A DNA stretch of 64,000 nucleotides from Onchocerca volvulus (lineage: Eukaryota; Nematoda; Chromadorea; Rhabditida; Onchocercidae): contig HG738137.1 of the NCBI GenBank assembly GCA_000499405.2, forward strand, positions 15,773,873 to 15,837,872, read 5' to 3'. This document shows, in pieces, positions 25,901-39,400 of this stretch. How positions within the stretch are numbered: position 1 is the first letter of the stretch; the number at the start of each line of letters is the position of its first letter. Below the pieces are notes generated by a model. It had not been told where the DNA came from and did no database searches. It saw only the letters and a program-made list of their open reading frames with translations. The position numbers were made by a program, and so were the translations under genes.

Positions 25901-28824
25901 ATGAGCAATGTGTACAAATCAGTTTTTAAAATATTTCTTTTGAAATTGAAATTTTCTTGTTAACATTTTCTCAGGAAGAATAAGTAGATATTTTCTTTCT
26001 TTTTTCTCTCAAATAATTCATGATCATAATTTTCTTTTAGGCTAATTTTATTTGCTATTTAGTTGATATTTTGAAAATAATTGAAATTATTTGAAATCAT
26101 CTTTTTTTTTTTGAAAATTTTTAAACTCAATTATAAATTATGTTTTTATTATGTTAAATTTTGCTTTTTACCATGATATTTAATATTTTTTCAATATTGC
26201 ACGATTAAATTTAGTGAAAATTGTAAATTTAGCAATATTAGTAATGTAATTATGAAATTTGAGTTAAAACAAAAAGAAAAAAAGTAAATTTTCTTCACAC
26301 TTTGTATTTTTATCTTTTAAATCGGAATGTGCAATTCATATTTGATTGAAATGTTGCGTTAACATTTGAAATTAAATAAATTTGAGAATATAATTGTTGG
26401 TTTTACATTTCACATTTCATTTGAATCAAATAAAATTATCTGATATTAAAGGATTTTGTTGCTAAGCAGCAAGTTTATTTTTATTATTTCACATTAATAT
26501 TTTACGAGTATGCATTTGTAGAAATACTTTTTATATTCGTCGACAAATGGATTATCTGATTATTTCAAATTACATCATATTTACATGTTAGATAGAATAT
26601 CAGTAGTTATTAATAGACTGAGAAAAATGTCATGTCTCATATTAGCAAAGATCTAATTACTACTCCTTTTCAATTAATTCAATTTAGTAATAAGTAGTTC
26701 ATTTAGTTTAATATGAATGAAGCTAGAATTATTCTGATGTATATTTAAGCAGACAAGTAAATGGAGTAGAAAGGTAATTTGATAAACTTTTATTTTGAGA
26801 AAAACTAAATATATTAATCGTCACTTCGATCCATGAACTAAGTATTTGAAGATAGATATTGATCATATTTGGTAAGTTTTTGATTGATTGTATCAATGTA
26901 ATAGTTAATCAATCACTAATAGGAAGTGATAGTGATCAATGATAAGAAGTTATATAGATCAATAGCGAGAAAATTTTCGGAAATATATCAATCATTTATT
27001 TTCATGCTGAAATAATTGTAGTTCATGTAAGAAAATATTTCCGCTTTAAATGATTCTTTTTTTTTTTTTTTGCTAACTTTTATTGCTCAATGATACTAAT
27101 TTTCCTGCGAATTTCTTATATGAAAATCGTTTTCGTTTTGTTGATTTTTTTAAAAAATTGTGAATTTTTGCGCGAAAAAATTTTTAATAAATTTTATGAA
27201 TAGGAAATATTTGGTTTTCAATAAAAAGTTGGAAAATACTTTGTTAAGTAGAGAATAATGAGAAAAGAAGAAAAAAAAGGTGATAATATAAAAATTTATT
27301 CACAACTTAGATATTTATTTAAAATATGAATGTCTGTGTTACTGCAAATCAAAATGTGATTACTCAATTTCCTGGTTAATTGTTAAAAGTACGAAAGTTT
27401 GAAAAAAAAAGAAAAAAGAACTTAAGTTCACTTTTTTTTATAGAACGTTTATATGTGATGAAATTATGTGTTTATAAAATTTCGTTTCATTACTGTTTCA
27501 AATCTCATTTTCTCAACGATCAGTTTTGAAAATTATTTTTGCAGAAAAAATTTCGATTTTTTTTTTTTGTTGCTCTAGTTTTGACATAACTTTATTGCTT
27601 TAAAATGTCGTTATGAAATAATTTTTTATTACTATTTTAAAAAAATCAAAAATTCAAGGTACAATTATTGGTATTCAAATTTTTTTCCATGTTTGAATTT
27701 GATAAAATCGAAAAATGAAATGAGATGTTAATAATTAAACAATCAATATGTTGAGTAATTATTCAGGAAAAAAATTTTTTCCATGATTGCTAATTTTGTC
27801 GCCATAGCAAAATCAGAAATTAAATTAATGACGTTAAGGCAAAGTTAGAGAAATCCACTAATATAGATTGAAAAATTGAAAAAGTAAAATTTCAGAACCG
27901 AAAAGAGGATATGCTCCTAAACAATATCTCATTATGTCTTAATTTTATTTCAATTAGATTAATCAATCAAACTTGGCGGAAAAATTTAAGTTTTTAATTG
28001 TCTTAATTAATTCAAACGACTATTGTACGATATTGAAAATTCAATGATTTATTTTTAATATTGAATATATTAATTGAATGAATAGCTATTTGATGTTGCG
28101 CAATCGAAATTAGTATTAATTCATTAGCAAAACAAAGCAACACGTAATATTTTGTCGTACAATTTTTCATTTGACTGAGAATGTATTTTTCATCGAAACT
28201 AAAAAACATGTTTTATTCGCAAATTTATATTTCTAATTCATCAATTCCATGCTACCATTCATTAATTTACAAGAATATTAAAAAGTGGTCGCATGACACA
28301 CGACACATAAAATGCATTTTCTTGCATTTTCTCACTTGGACTTTTTTGTTTTCCAAATTTTATTTCCTTTTTCACTTCTTTTTTTTTTGAATTATTTATT
28401 CGTTGACTAACATTATATTTTTTTCGGTTGAAAAATTTTAAAAAAAGTGACAATATTTTACGAATCGTGAAATTATTTTGAATAAGTAAATTTTGTTTTT
28501 TTTTGTAGATTTATGATGTAAAATTGATTATGCAATGCTTTTTATTACCTAAAAAAGAAAAGTGTACGCAATTTTAAAATTGTAAACATATTATTCTTAT
28601 ACCTTTTCTTGTCTCGTAAAATCGTACATCTTTATTATTTGATCAAACAAAACGATTTGTGATTTATTTGGTTTTTGATTTGTGATTTAATCATTCAAAA
28701 TGATTGAAGCTTGAATCGACTGTGTAATTAAAATTATTGAAATTTCATTTTTATTTAGAATCATTTGTAATTTTATGTTTCAATGCATTTTATTACACGT
28801 TTCAATATGTTTTTTTTTTTTTAG
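25901..28824. other. AT-rich intergenic DNA
   Basis: Nearly 3 kb without an exon that I can support. The composition is AT-rich, with short open frames only and T runs near 27060. If the exon-like ORF at 28825 is real, this is an intron. Confidence 0.5.
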
Positions 28825-28909
28825 ATCACTAAATTTTGTAAAAGAGTATGATTATACCGGGTATGATACTGATAAGATAAATAATTATTGGAATTTTGTT
28901 ACTAAATGA
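28825..28909 (+). CDS. Orphan terminal-exon-like ORF, possible alternate end of the PAN module
   Basis: A strong 3' splice site (a run of T then TTAG) at 28824 is followed by an open frame to TGA 28907-28909. It is phase 2 and reads SLNFVKEYDYTGYDTD and INNYWNFVTK. The donor at 25289 is also phase 2, so this exon could replace exon 25604-25757 after KSCELF. The Tyr-rich end resembles the third strand region of the other PAN modules but lacks the closing Cys. The evidence is splice phase and length only. Confidence 0.25.
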
Positions 28910-29877
28910 TATTATGATATTAGGCTATTGATGATAGCAAGGTAAAAAGATACTTATTGATTGATATTAAAATGCTATGAGAAAAACTCTTCTATTGCAC
29001 ATTAGTTGAAAAAATAAACTAAGTTTAGTAAAATGGAAACGACTTCATCAACTTTTCATAAGCTAAAAAAAATTCTCAATAATGGAAAAGTTGATTCCTT
29101 CACATTTTCAAATAGCAAGAATTTAAGGATCAAAATTCTTCAAATTTTTGAAATTTTGCAAAGTATAAAATGAATAATTTGAGAAATTAGATTAATTATA
29201 TCGGATTATCACGCATATATTATTTGATGAAAAGCAACACATTTTGCTAAATCATATCGCTATCTTTAATTCCAGTAAATGAGATCGATCATAATCATAT
29301 CAGGAATAATTAAACACTCCAGAAAATAGAAATCATAAAATAATTAATTGTCAATTCTAACATTGCGTTTAAATTCCAATTTGCTTTGCTTTATTCCAAA
29401 TTGGAATGTCGACAAAATCTATTTTAATTTTAAATTATTAATACTTTAGGTTAAAAATCATTGCTGGTCATAAAAGCTATTCTAAAAAAAAAAAAAAAAA
29501 AAAATAAAAGTTTTACTTGCTTTCATCAAAAAATAGAAAATCTATTAAAATCATTTTCTTTAAAAAGCGATCTAATTATAATTTATTTTTATGCATTTAC
29601 AACGTCATTAGGCACCTATAGCTGGCAATATTTAGTCTCATGTATGACTGATCCCTTTTTTTTTTTTTATTTCTTTTTATTTTCGAAATAAAGCGGAAAA
29701 ATTGTTTTGCTTCATTTATGAGAAATTAACTAGCTAAAAATTAATCAGGCAGAGAAATTAATTAGCCAAAAATTTTTTTTTCAATACAATAACTGTAAAG
29801 CAAAGCTAATGAATTGATATGAATTTAATGTGGCATTGGGCATTAACTGTACAATTATTTATATTATCAAAATTTAG

Positions 29878-30060
29878 GAAGCAAAACTTGAAAGAATCTT
29901 TTTTGATAAAAATTCATTTGTGATAATAAAACGACGATTGAGGACGGCTAAAGAATATCCCGTACGTCTGACTGTTGCGAATATTTCTCAATTGTGGAGA
30001 GTGATGTCGATCAAAAGCCAAATGCCACCAGTAAATCTAGACGAATTGATTGTAAATTAA
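29878..30060 (+). CDS. Orphan 60-residue exon-like ORF
   Basis: After an acceptor-like AAATTTAG at 29870-29877 a frame is open to TAA at 30058-30060. It is phase 0, with an in-frame TAG at the acceptor itself. The composition is more balanced than the flanks, and the product is Lys/Arg-rich at first (FFDKNSFVIIKRRLRTAKEY) and then reads RLTVANISQLWRV and PPVNLDELIVN. No domain is recognised. It could be the last exon of an unidentified gene, or the remnant of one. The G/T-rich repeat begins about 30 bases later. Confidence 0.35.
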   Translation, partial: EAKLERIFFDKNSFVIIKRRLRTAKEYPVRLTVANISQLWRVMSIKSQMPPVNLDELIVN

Positions 30061-30088
30061 GTCGATTAGCTTCCTAAGATCCGCTGAA

Positions 30089-30270
30089 CTGAAGTGAGTT
30101 GAATTGCGTTCAGTCGATTCGGGTTGAGATCGATTGGGTTAAGTTCGCTCGGGTTGTGTTGAGTTGTGATGAATTGGGGTTGCGCTATGTGTTGATTTGG
30201 CTTGGGCTAAGTTGAGTTTAGTCGAGTTGAGTTGAGTTGCGTCGAGTCGAGTTAGCTGAATTGCGTCCAT
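30089..30270 (+). repeat. Degenerate G/T-rich GAGTT-type repeat
   Basis: For about 180 bases the plus strand is almost free of C runs and consists of GAGTTGA, GGGTTGA, GTCGAGTT and GATTGGGTT words. It is a decayed 5-bp or 10-bp repeat, cleanest near its 3' end (GAGTTGAGTTGAGTTGCGTC). Its G content stands out strongly against the local background. Confidence 0.8.
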
Positions 30271-30702
30271 ACCGTATTATAAAAATTTTTGTTTGAAGAT
30301 GGCCCTTTTTTTAATACAAGAAAATTTATATATATTAGAAATGGGAGTAATTTACATAAAATACTGGAAACTCTCAAGACCGAACAACAACATAAACATC
30401 GTAACAAGATCTAATGAGAAGATTAGGATGTGAATTTGGACAAAAATGTGAATTTAGACGAGTACTGTTTTGAACGATTGATGGCAAAGGCATTTCCTGT
30501 ATGATAGGAATACAAAGATTTGAGTACAGTAAAAACAGAAAAAATATGAGAAAGGAATGTAAAATCAGTTAAATAATTTACAATATTGGTAACATTCATT
30601 TACAATAAGGAATTTGTTGGAATATTTATTTGTTTGGAATTCGGTTGAAGTCTCGCGACATCGGAATTCGCGACACTGACAGAGTTTTTTTTTTTATATT
30701 TT

Positions 30703-30722
30703 AGATTTGATAAAAAATCGCA
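30703..30722 (+). promoter_or_regulatory. Likely spliced-leader acceptor of the carbonic anhydrase gene
   Basis: A T-rich run ending TATATTTTAG lies 18 bases before the chosen ATG at 30723. Nematode mRNAs are commonly capped by trans-splicing a spliced leader to such a site. The assignment is by position and consensus only. Confidence 0.5.
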
Positions 30723-33210
30723 ATGGCAACTAATGGTTCTCTTACAACAAGCGAAAGAAGGAAGTCAAATGCAAATATGATGACGAGTAATTTGAATTAA
30801 TATTATTTTCAGTACTACTATAATCGTTATCATCGAAAGTTTACTGGTTCCATTTCTAAATCTAAAAGAATACTGTACATTTGAATTGAATCTAAATTAT
30901 ATGACATTTAAATAGTACGAATATTATATGAATTATTATATAATATGAAAATTATATGACGTTAAGTTTTATGAATATTATGTATAACTTAATTTTTTGG
31001 TCGGTCAAGTTTCTAGTCCATATAGTTTGTCTGATCTTCAGTAGAAGATAAAAAGCACAAACTTTTCTAAATTCCATTTTATGTTTTCCAGTTGATCTCT
31101 GGCCAATAATTCAAATTATTCACCACACTTCCATAATACTTCATACAGCTAATTATCATGAATATTTCAGCTGGAATTGAGAAGAGACGAAAGAAGCAAA
31201 GTCCAATCAATATCACAAATGATATAACTGAACAGGATAGTAAGCTGAAAGCATCAAAACTCAAATTTTCCTATACAGTCGGTGATCTGAAAACAATTGA
31301 GGTTAAATACTGCTCAAATCTTTTAGAATTTGCAGTTTGTTAGTTGTAAATTAATGAATGCAACTATTGAAAGTATTATGCAGAAGGATTAGATTGAATG
31401 ATTTCAGGTTACTGGCGAAGGTTTTTCATGCAAAACTGATGATGGATGTACTTCAGGTAAATTTCATTTGTTCAATTAAATTTGAAAAATGGCACTTTTT
31501 AAAGGAATTGAATAAGCGGAATTATCATTCTATTAACGACGAATAGAAATGAATCAGTGACTATTTATTCAACAATTTTTCCATTGTTTCTCGAAAAAAA
31601 AGGATGTTAATTTCAGAATTAACTGCATCCCATCTTCCGGATGTTTATAAACTTTGGGAATTTCATGCTCATTGGGGAACAGATAAGAATTGTGGTAGTG
31701 AACATTTAATCAATGGAAAAGGCTTTTCAGCTGAGGTAGATTTGATGTCATTTCATTTTCTTTAAAAAAAAAAAAAAGGAAAATAAGATAGAATAAATTT
31801 TAGAAACTTTTTTTTTCCTATTGAATGCCATCAATATGGTGAAATCTTTGATGTTTACAGCTACACTTTGTTTTCTGGAACAAAAAGTATGGTGAATTTA
31901 AAAAATGCTTAAAAAAATGTGATGGATTAACAGTACTGGCTGTTTTCATGCAAGTCCGTTTGTTATTTTTTTTTCAATTTTATTTTGTTCATTCAAATTA
32001 CTTTTGTTTCTATATTTTATTATTTTCAAATCTTATTCGAGAAGATTATTCAGCAGCCAATAATCAACAAATCGATTGAAGTTATTTGAAATATAAGCCC
32101 TCTTGAAAAAGGAAATTTTTGATTTTTGATTCTTAATTTTTGACCATTGATCGCTTAAAGAATTCCTACCTCAATATTTTATATTATTTTGAAAAATAAG
32201 ATTAATTAAGAGATTCAAACTTGAACTTATGATAGAATAGAATGTTTTTTTTTCTCATGCAATAAATGCTATTTCTTTAGGAATAATTGATGCATTACTT
32301 TTCAAACTTATTCAGGAAGATTCAGTTGAAAATGAGAATTTTTCACCAGTTATCGATGGCATACACAATTCATTAGGCCATTTAAGCCGTGTTGATTTAG
32401 AGCCAAAATTTGATCTACTCAAATTACTTCCAGGTAAGTTCAAAATTATACCAGCAAATTTTTCATATAAATTACTTAAATGATATATACTTACAATAAC
32501 TGATAGTATACAGAATTACAGTAAGACTTGTTATATACAATTGGGATTTAATTCACAAATAGTTCAACTAATAATCCAATATTTTTTTTAGCGAAACTCT
32601 CCTATTATACGTACGAAGGATCATTGACGTCGAAACCATTTCATGAATGTGTCATCTGGACAATACTGAAACATCCTAATACTATAAGTCTTGATCAGGT
32701 AATTTATATAATAAGCATAATATTACCGTATGACAGGAGATTATAACCGCACAATAAACATGATGCTATCATACTGCGAGAAACGGTATTCTTCTACTTA
32801 ATCTCAAAATATCTTTTCGTACTGTCTCTTTCATTGATTTTCATCAATAATCAATTTTAAAAAGAACTGCAAAATTGCCTTTCTATATCTGATTAGTCTC
32901 TTGATAACTTTGCTTCAAATGTAACAAATTGCAGAATAGTTTAGCAGAAGTGACTTGATAATTGATTAATTTCAAATTATGTTACAAGTAGTAAAATGTG
33001 CAAATTTTTAACAAAATAACTGTTAACTCATTCTAATCTATTTGTAAATAATAAAAAAAAAAAAAAAAAAGAAAATTCTTTCTTTGCCTGCAGCTGGAAT
33101 TATTACGGCAAATTATTCCTGGAAATTGTCGACTTCAATATCCGCTAAATGAACGTCGAGTGAAACGTTCATTCAAATTTGTCAAAAAATCTCAGTACCA
33201 TGTTAGCTAA
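30723..33210 (+). CDS. Alpha-carbonic anhydrase, 8 exons
   Basis: Exons 30723-30786, 31171-31301, 31408-31456, 31617-31735, 31861-31953, 32316-32433, 32592-32698 and 33094-33210 join in phase into 265 residues. The family signature is clear: QSPINI at 31-36, FHAHWG with zinc ligands His98 and His100, GSEH with the gatekeeper Glu110, AELHFVFWN with the third ligand His123, and GSLTSKP with Thr204 (Thr199 of human CA II). Catalytic zinc hydration of CO2 is therefore expected. The position matching the CA II proton shuttle His64 is Glu69 (VTGEGFS), so turnover may be slow or use another shuttle. The N-terminus lacks the usual WGY start and has no signal peptide, suggesting a cytosolic enzyme. 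The first exon is the least certain; an alternative first exon could exist. Confidence 0.88.
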
Positions 33211-33476
33211 TGAAAGATTTCAGTAAGTACAATTTACTTTTGATTAAAACTGCTTGTCATCACTTCGTACTAATCAATCGTTGAAATAAGTCATATTTTC
33301 ATGTTAGGATAATCAAATTCGTATTTGAACTGTATATATGTGATAAAATGTTGAAAAAAAGAATAAGCGTTGCAATTAATTTTTACATCATTATTGTCCA
33401 TAAAATTTATCAGATTTGCGCGACTAAGACAATTAATCGTTTTTGATAAACTGATATGAAGTTTACATGAGACATA

Positions 33477-36400
33477 TTACCAAACAGAACAACGTTTCTG
33501 AGGATTTAGTAAACTTCCGGATGGACAATCAAAAGCTTTGCTAAACTCCGGCAAATTTGAAAGTACTCCGTTGACACGATACTTGGCTGGACTGTGTTTG
33601 CTAGTAAGTATTCGCTTTATTTGAAATTTTTTCGTTTGATGACTACACCAAGTCTGAAATGTATCCTTCCTTGTTTCTTTTTATAATAACAACATTGAAA
33701 TTCTTCTAATCAAGACAATATCAGATCGACTACTTTCCGTTTTCGTTCAAGCTACCAATTTGGATAACCTTAATTATCATGTGCTGCAGTAGAATTTTCC
33801 TAAAATTAGCCAGTAAATTTAAACAAGTTCTATCGGTGGTTTAAATGGAAAAATTCGCAGTGTATTTGAGTGTTGCTTACTTGTGCAAAAGAAAGGAAAA
33901 ATATTTGATCATTGGTGAAATTTGATATTTCCGGTAGTTGAAATTTTGAATGATCTGATTCGCCAATTTGTTTGATATACTTTCTATATGCCTGTAAATA
34001 GAAGAAACATATATTAGCACAGTGATAACATACATTATAGAATACAGTAAAAGAATCAAAAATTACTGAAGTTGAATAATTACAGTCAAATTGATAGTAA
34101 ATTATTAATTAAAAATTTACTTTATTCAACACAAAATATTTACCCGAAATGATTGTTTGATACCACCGTTATCAGCGATATTTTCACCTAATGTAAGCAT
34201 TCCATTTAGCTGCAAAGTTTCAAAGAATGCGGAAAATAATAATTAATTTTATCGCACCTTATCGTTTCAATCAAAAATTTCAATTTAGTGAGAAATTAAT
34301 AATAGTAAATAATAATAGTTTTAAATAAATCGTTACATTTTTTCGGAAATCCGGACTTCAATGCATAGAGTGAATTGAAGCCGATTAGCCAAAATTACTA
34401 TTTCTGTCACAGTATTTCTACTACGACTACACTTGTTTTAGATCTGTTCATTCTCAAAATTAATTATAATCTTGTCATAATCAAGCAAGAAAATAGCAAT
34501 TCATTTTTTTTGCTTCTTACCTCAAAATCCATGTCTGATAACTTATAAGATCCATATTGCTCAATGAAACATTGCGCTTTATTTTTAAAATTTATGTACG
34601 ATTCATTACTCCACCAATTATTTAAATTACCATTCATATCATAGCGACTGCCTGTAATCATTTTACAATCTATATAAATGAAAATGTAAAGCAAAAATGT
34701 AAATTGTTGCTGTTATTTGACACATAACTTTGCAATCTCTCCATCGATTGCTTTCAAATTTTAACACAACGTTGCACTGAAATTGGGACGTGTTTTTAGC
34801 TAGATATATCTATTTTTTTTTTTCATCTGTTACACCTGTGACAGATAAGAATAAGTGAGTGGACATCAAATGATCCGAGATTTTCATGCAACACTGCATT
34901 CAAATTTACTTTCATTTAAGTTGCATTCGAATAGATGCGCAACCGATTTCAAATTTTTGAATATATAAGACCCATTCCAAACTTTTTGTTTGTTTCTTGA
35001 TTTGAGAAGTAAGTGAGCGGACTGAATTTATTGACTGGACTTAGGTTGTTACTTGCCACGTAAGTTCGCAGATTCTTCATCAATTGCTTTCAAATTTTGA
35101 CACAACCTTGCCTTCAAATAGTTGCGTGTTTCTACTTACATATATCTTCTATTTTTAGCTGTCAGACCAGTCAATTTTGCGAATCGTTGGGAGTAATCCA
35201 TTTGCTTAGTTTATCCAAACAATGATAAAAGGAGTTCGAAGATCAAACTCACAAAAGATTAAACTTAGGTCGTCGTACTTGCGCAGCGAAAGGAATGCGA
35301 CGATTAATTGCAAATGAAACTGATGAAGAACGGGCATCAGTAAACGAGCGAACGAGACAAAAAATGGCTTAAATGCGAGCAGAAAGACTGTAGCCAGAGT
35401 TGAGGATGTACGGTTGCGAGCACATTGATCGCGTTCTGCAGCATCAGGTCTGCTTTATTCTCAACAGAATGAACGCAATAGGCTAAAAGACGCCAACGAG
35501 AGCCTAAGCAGCAGTCTTGAAATAGACCTGTAAAAGGTGAAGATGTCCAACGGATGTGCCATTTCAGTTTTAAGAGATTGCAATTCTCAATTCGATTGGC
35601 GTTTGCATTCACTGTCAACAAATCTCAGGGACAATCTTTGGAATTGTGCGGTTTAAATCTAGAGATCGATTGCTTCTCACATGAACAATTATATTTTGCG
35701 TGTTCTAGAGCTGGCAAACCAGACAATCTCTATTTCTATACAGACTGTGAAACAACAAAAAATATTGTATATAGAGATATAGATGTGGGCAAAGCTAGCA
35801 GGTGTCAAATAGCGCCATGACAATTACTGTAAACAAGAAATACTAAAGATCAAGTGGCGCGACATAGTTTTAAGGGACGACAAACATGCTTGCCGCCAAA
35901 ATGCTTCAATTTACAGATAAACGACAAAGATCGATGATGTAACAGCAACAGTTCGGAGTTCCAAGGGTTTCAATTCGACAGTTAAAAGCGATTTGAATTT
36001 TTTAAAAACAGATTTCAGTTGTGGACAATGAACTATGTATTTCTTCAATATCAATGGCATATGCCTCCGTGGTTATTAAATTGTTACAAGGTATCATATT
36101 TTAAATCTATTTATGAAGTAAAGAATTGACCTAACATTTATAAAACCTCCACCAGCGGAGCGTAGTCGGGTACAACTAATCTATATGAATAAAAATATAA
36201 ATGTTCGTTTTTCATTTCCACATAACTTTTCACCGATTGATTTGAAATTTTGATGCAACACTGCTTTCGAATAGACGCGTGTTTCTATATAGATAAGGCG
36301 CGTGTTTAAGAACTTTCGGAGATTTAAGATTACGAACAAACGAACATTTACATTTTTATTCATTAGACTAACGAGAGTCGGCCACGCTTTTCGTAATCTA

Positions 36401-39400
36401 ATAAGTAACAAATATAAAATTAGGAAAATATACACTGACGACAAATTGAAGTGATAATGCATAAAAATAATATCGTAATGAATTTTGAATATATTAGTTT
36501 TATTTTTTTTTATTTTTCAATTTTATTTTTTTATAAGCTGATTTCTTTTTCATTTAATCTTTAAAAATATGGAAGGAACTTTTCAATAACACATTAAATG
36601 TTATCAGCCATTTTTTCCTATGAATTATTGAATAAAATTTTCGAAATATTATAAAAAAATATTATTATTTTCTACGTGATTAAGTTTGTGATGTAATATA
36701 ATCTACAAAATATGTAGACTATATTACATCACAAATTTAATCTAAACATAAAAAGCGTCGATTAATGACTATGCATTTGTTGATAATAAAATCTATTTGT
36801 TAATTGAATGTTTCAATAGAAATGCAAATATGATTTTTGTCGAAGTAATAGAAATTTTTTGAGATAGATTTTGCTAAAATATTAAAATAAAAGAATAAAA
36901 TGAACAAAAAACAAACAAATCGTGATAATTTAAACAAACCATCATCATCAAAGCCATGAGTTAATTCGTGACCCATCACTGTACCTATCGCACCATAATT
37001 TGCCGCTCTTTAAAATGTGATTATAATTTTTTAACAGCAACAGTACTGGAATTTAAATCAAATCTCAAATCGATTTGTCGAAAATGCTCGACTAAACAAT
37101 TACCTCATTTACGATTTGAAATGATCATCAATTTCCACATAAAACAGGTTATTTCTCAGACGAAATTGAAAGCGTGGAAGCATTAGTGATAATCATTTTC
37201 ACAAACACATTCCTCAGGAATTCCGGATTCCTCACCTATCATTTTAGATATGTTAAGAAAATGACCACAATAGCTATGGTTATCCGGTTTACATAAGATT
37301 AAAGGGGAGATGAGGAAAAATAAGACAAAAATATACATTTAATATTTGTAAGTCAAGAGAACGGACTAACTTTGGATAATAGCGATTGAAGAATGGCATT
37401 GTCAGTATGCCAGCTGGAAGTGCTAAAATATTTGACAAAAAATTACGCATCAAAAATAATCTTCATTGATAAAATTTTGCACATTTTAGTGATCGATTTT
37501 CGCGAAGAAAAAAAAAAAAGGAAAGCTGAGATAATCTGAGAAGAAAAAAACGAAAACAATAATTAATAAAACTTACTGAGCGAATTCATTTTAAATGTAA
37601 AAAATGCATTAACCGTAGAAGCGCTTTGCACAAATTCGTGTTTATCGACAGGTTCTTTTAGACGTAAAAAATATTTTTCCAAATCCCATGCTTCAATTTT
37701 GAGCAAAATTTCAAAATAGCTATCTTCTGATGTTATATTTAACTGAAAATTTTAATTTCCATTATTTTTTTTTTTGTGATATTTTTATTAACATATTGAG
37801 TTGTAAAATTGGATTAAAAATTGAATCGAAAAATGAAATAAATTTCATGTATGCTTTAATGAAATAGATTGAAAAGTAAGAAAATGGTGATGAAAATTGA
37901 AAATAGAACTGAATGGAAAATTATGCTCTTTTTCTATCACTAAAATATGAAATTTTAATAAGATTTGTACATTAACCTTTTTGTAATATTCATTCAATGC
38001 TGTATCATTCATGCATATATCATGGAAACCAATTTTGCTGATCACTGCATCAGCCTAAGAAATGTCAATCTTTTCTATATGTCGAAATATAATTTATTGA
38101 AATTAACAAATCAACAAAATTAGTTGAATTTAATAAGACAATAAGCTCATTGTGATAGGTAATATCACATGACAGTGTGACAAAATTTTAGAAAACTGTC
38201 ATACAAGCTGAAAAGACAGTTTGTCTTCGGATTAATGAAAACATATTTTAAGATTGAATGAATTGAGCTCAATGTGTTAATACTTTAATTTTAATGAATA
38301 ATTTCAATTAGCTATGTCCGCTAGATCTTTTTTTATTGGAATTTGCTTTTAAATACAATCAATTTAAGCGCGATGGAGTTGACAATTGATGGAAGGAAAT
38401 AAATAATGCGATGTAACTTTCGAAAAGATAGAACAATGAAGATTTGAAATTGAATGAAATGTTTCAAAAATTCTTCGTAAAAATGGTTTTACAATTTTTG
38501 ATAGGATTAATTGCAAAAACCTTTTGCAAAGCAGCATTTTTGGTATTGTTATCCATCCAGTCTATTTCTTCAACAATATCTCGGAATGCTTCTCGAATAT
38601 TTTCCAAGATATCCTGAAGAATCAAATAGATCAATGTGAAATTTTATATAATATTTCTATTGTTATTCTACATAAGGTCATTGCGTACATATATAAATAT
38701 ATACTATAATATCGAAAACTTTCGCGGAAAAATGTTTCAATATTACACGACTATACGATATAGCTCTAATTACCAATTTCGATTTTTTTTTTTTTTCGTA
38801 AAAAGCATTTTTAATTTATGACAAATTTTTTCAAATCTGATATAATATATAATTATAAATAAATTGAATTTCATAAATACTAAATGAAATTATACCGTTA
38901 TTTCCTTTCGTGTCTCAGAACTGAAATGTTTCCGAACAAATAGGGCACCGGTAGCTTGTGCTAATAAATTTTCTGATTTTAGAACGCATCGTTGCCAACG
39001 TGGCATCAATTTTTGTAGACCATTCATCACACGCAATAATTGCTATGAAAGTTTGAAATTTATGAAAATCCGTCTTTTATACTACAATATCATATGATAA
39101 TATACTTTTTAAATTATTATAATATTTCTGTGAAAATTGAAGCTAATTTTCAATTCAAATATTATTCTTAGTCTGAAAGAAACAAAAAAAAAAAAAAAAA
39201 AAAGCAAAAAATTTATCAGCAATTAATACTCATAGATTATCAAATATAATTCTCTGTGAGAAAAAAAAAAAACTATTGTAATTTAGAAATTAATACTAGT
39301 AGAATATCATCAAATGTTTTTCCCAGAATATCATTCCACATATTAATTGTTCGCCAAAAAATATAATTGGCAATGATACGCTTATTTGTTTTGCTTAAAA

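Noticed and set aside
25666..25929. 87-codon plus-strand open frame after the last PAN exon
   Set aside because: It is produced by the ~65-bp repeat in another frame (IMKIDNEKI repeated).
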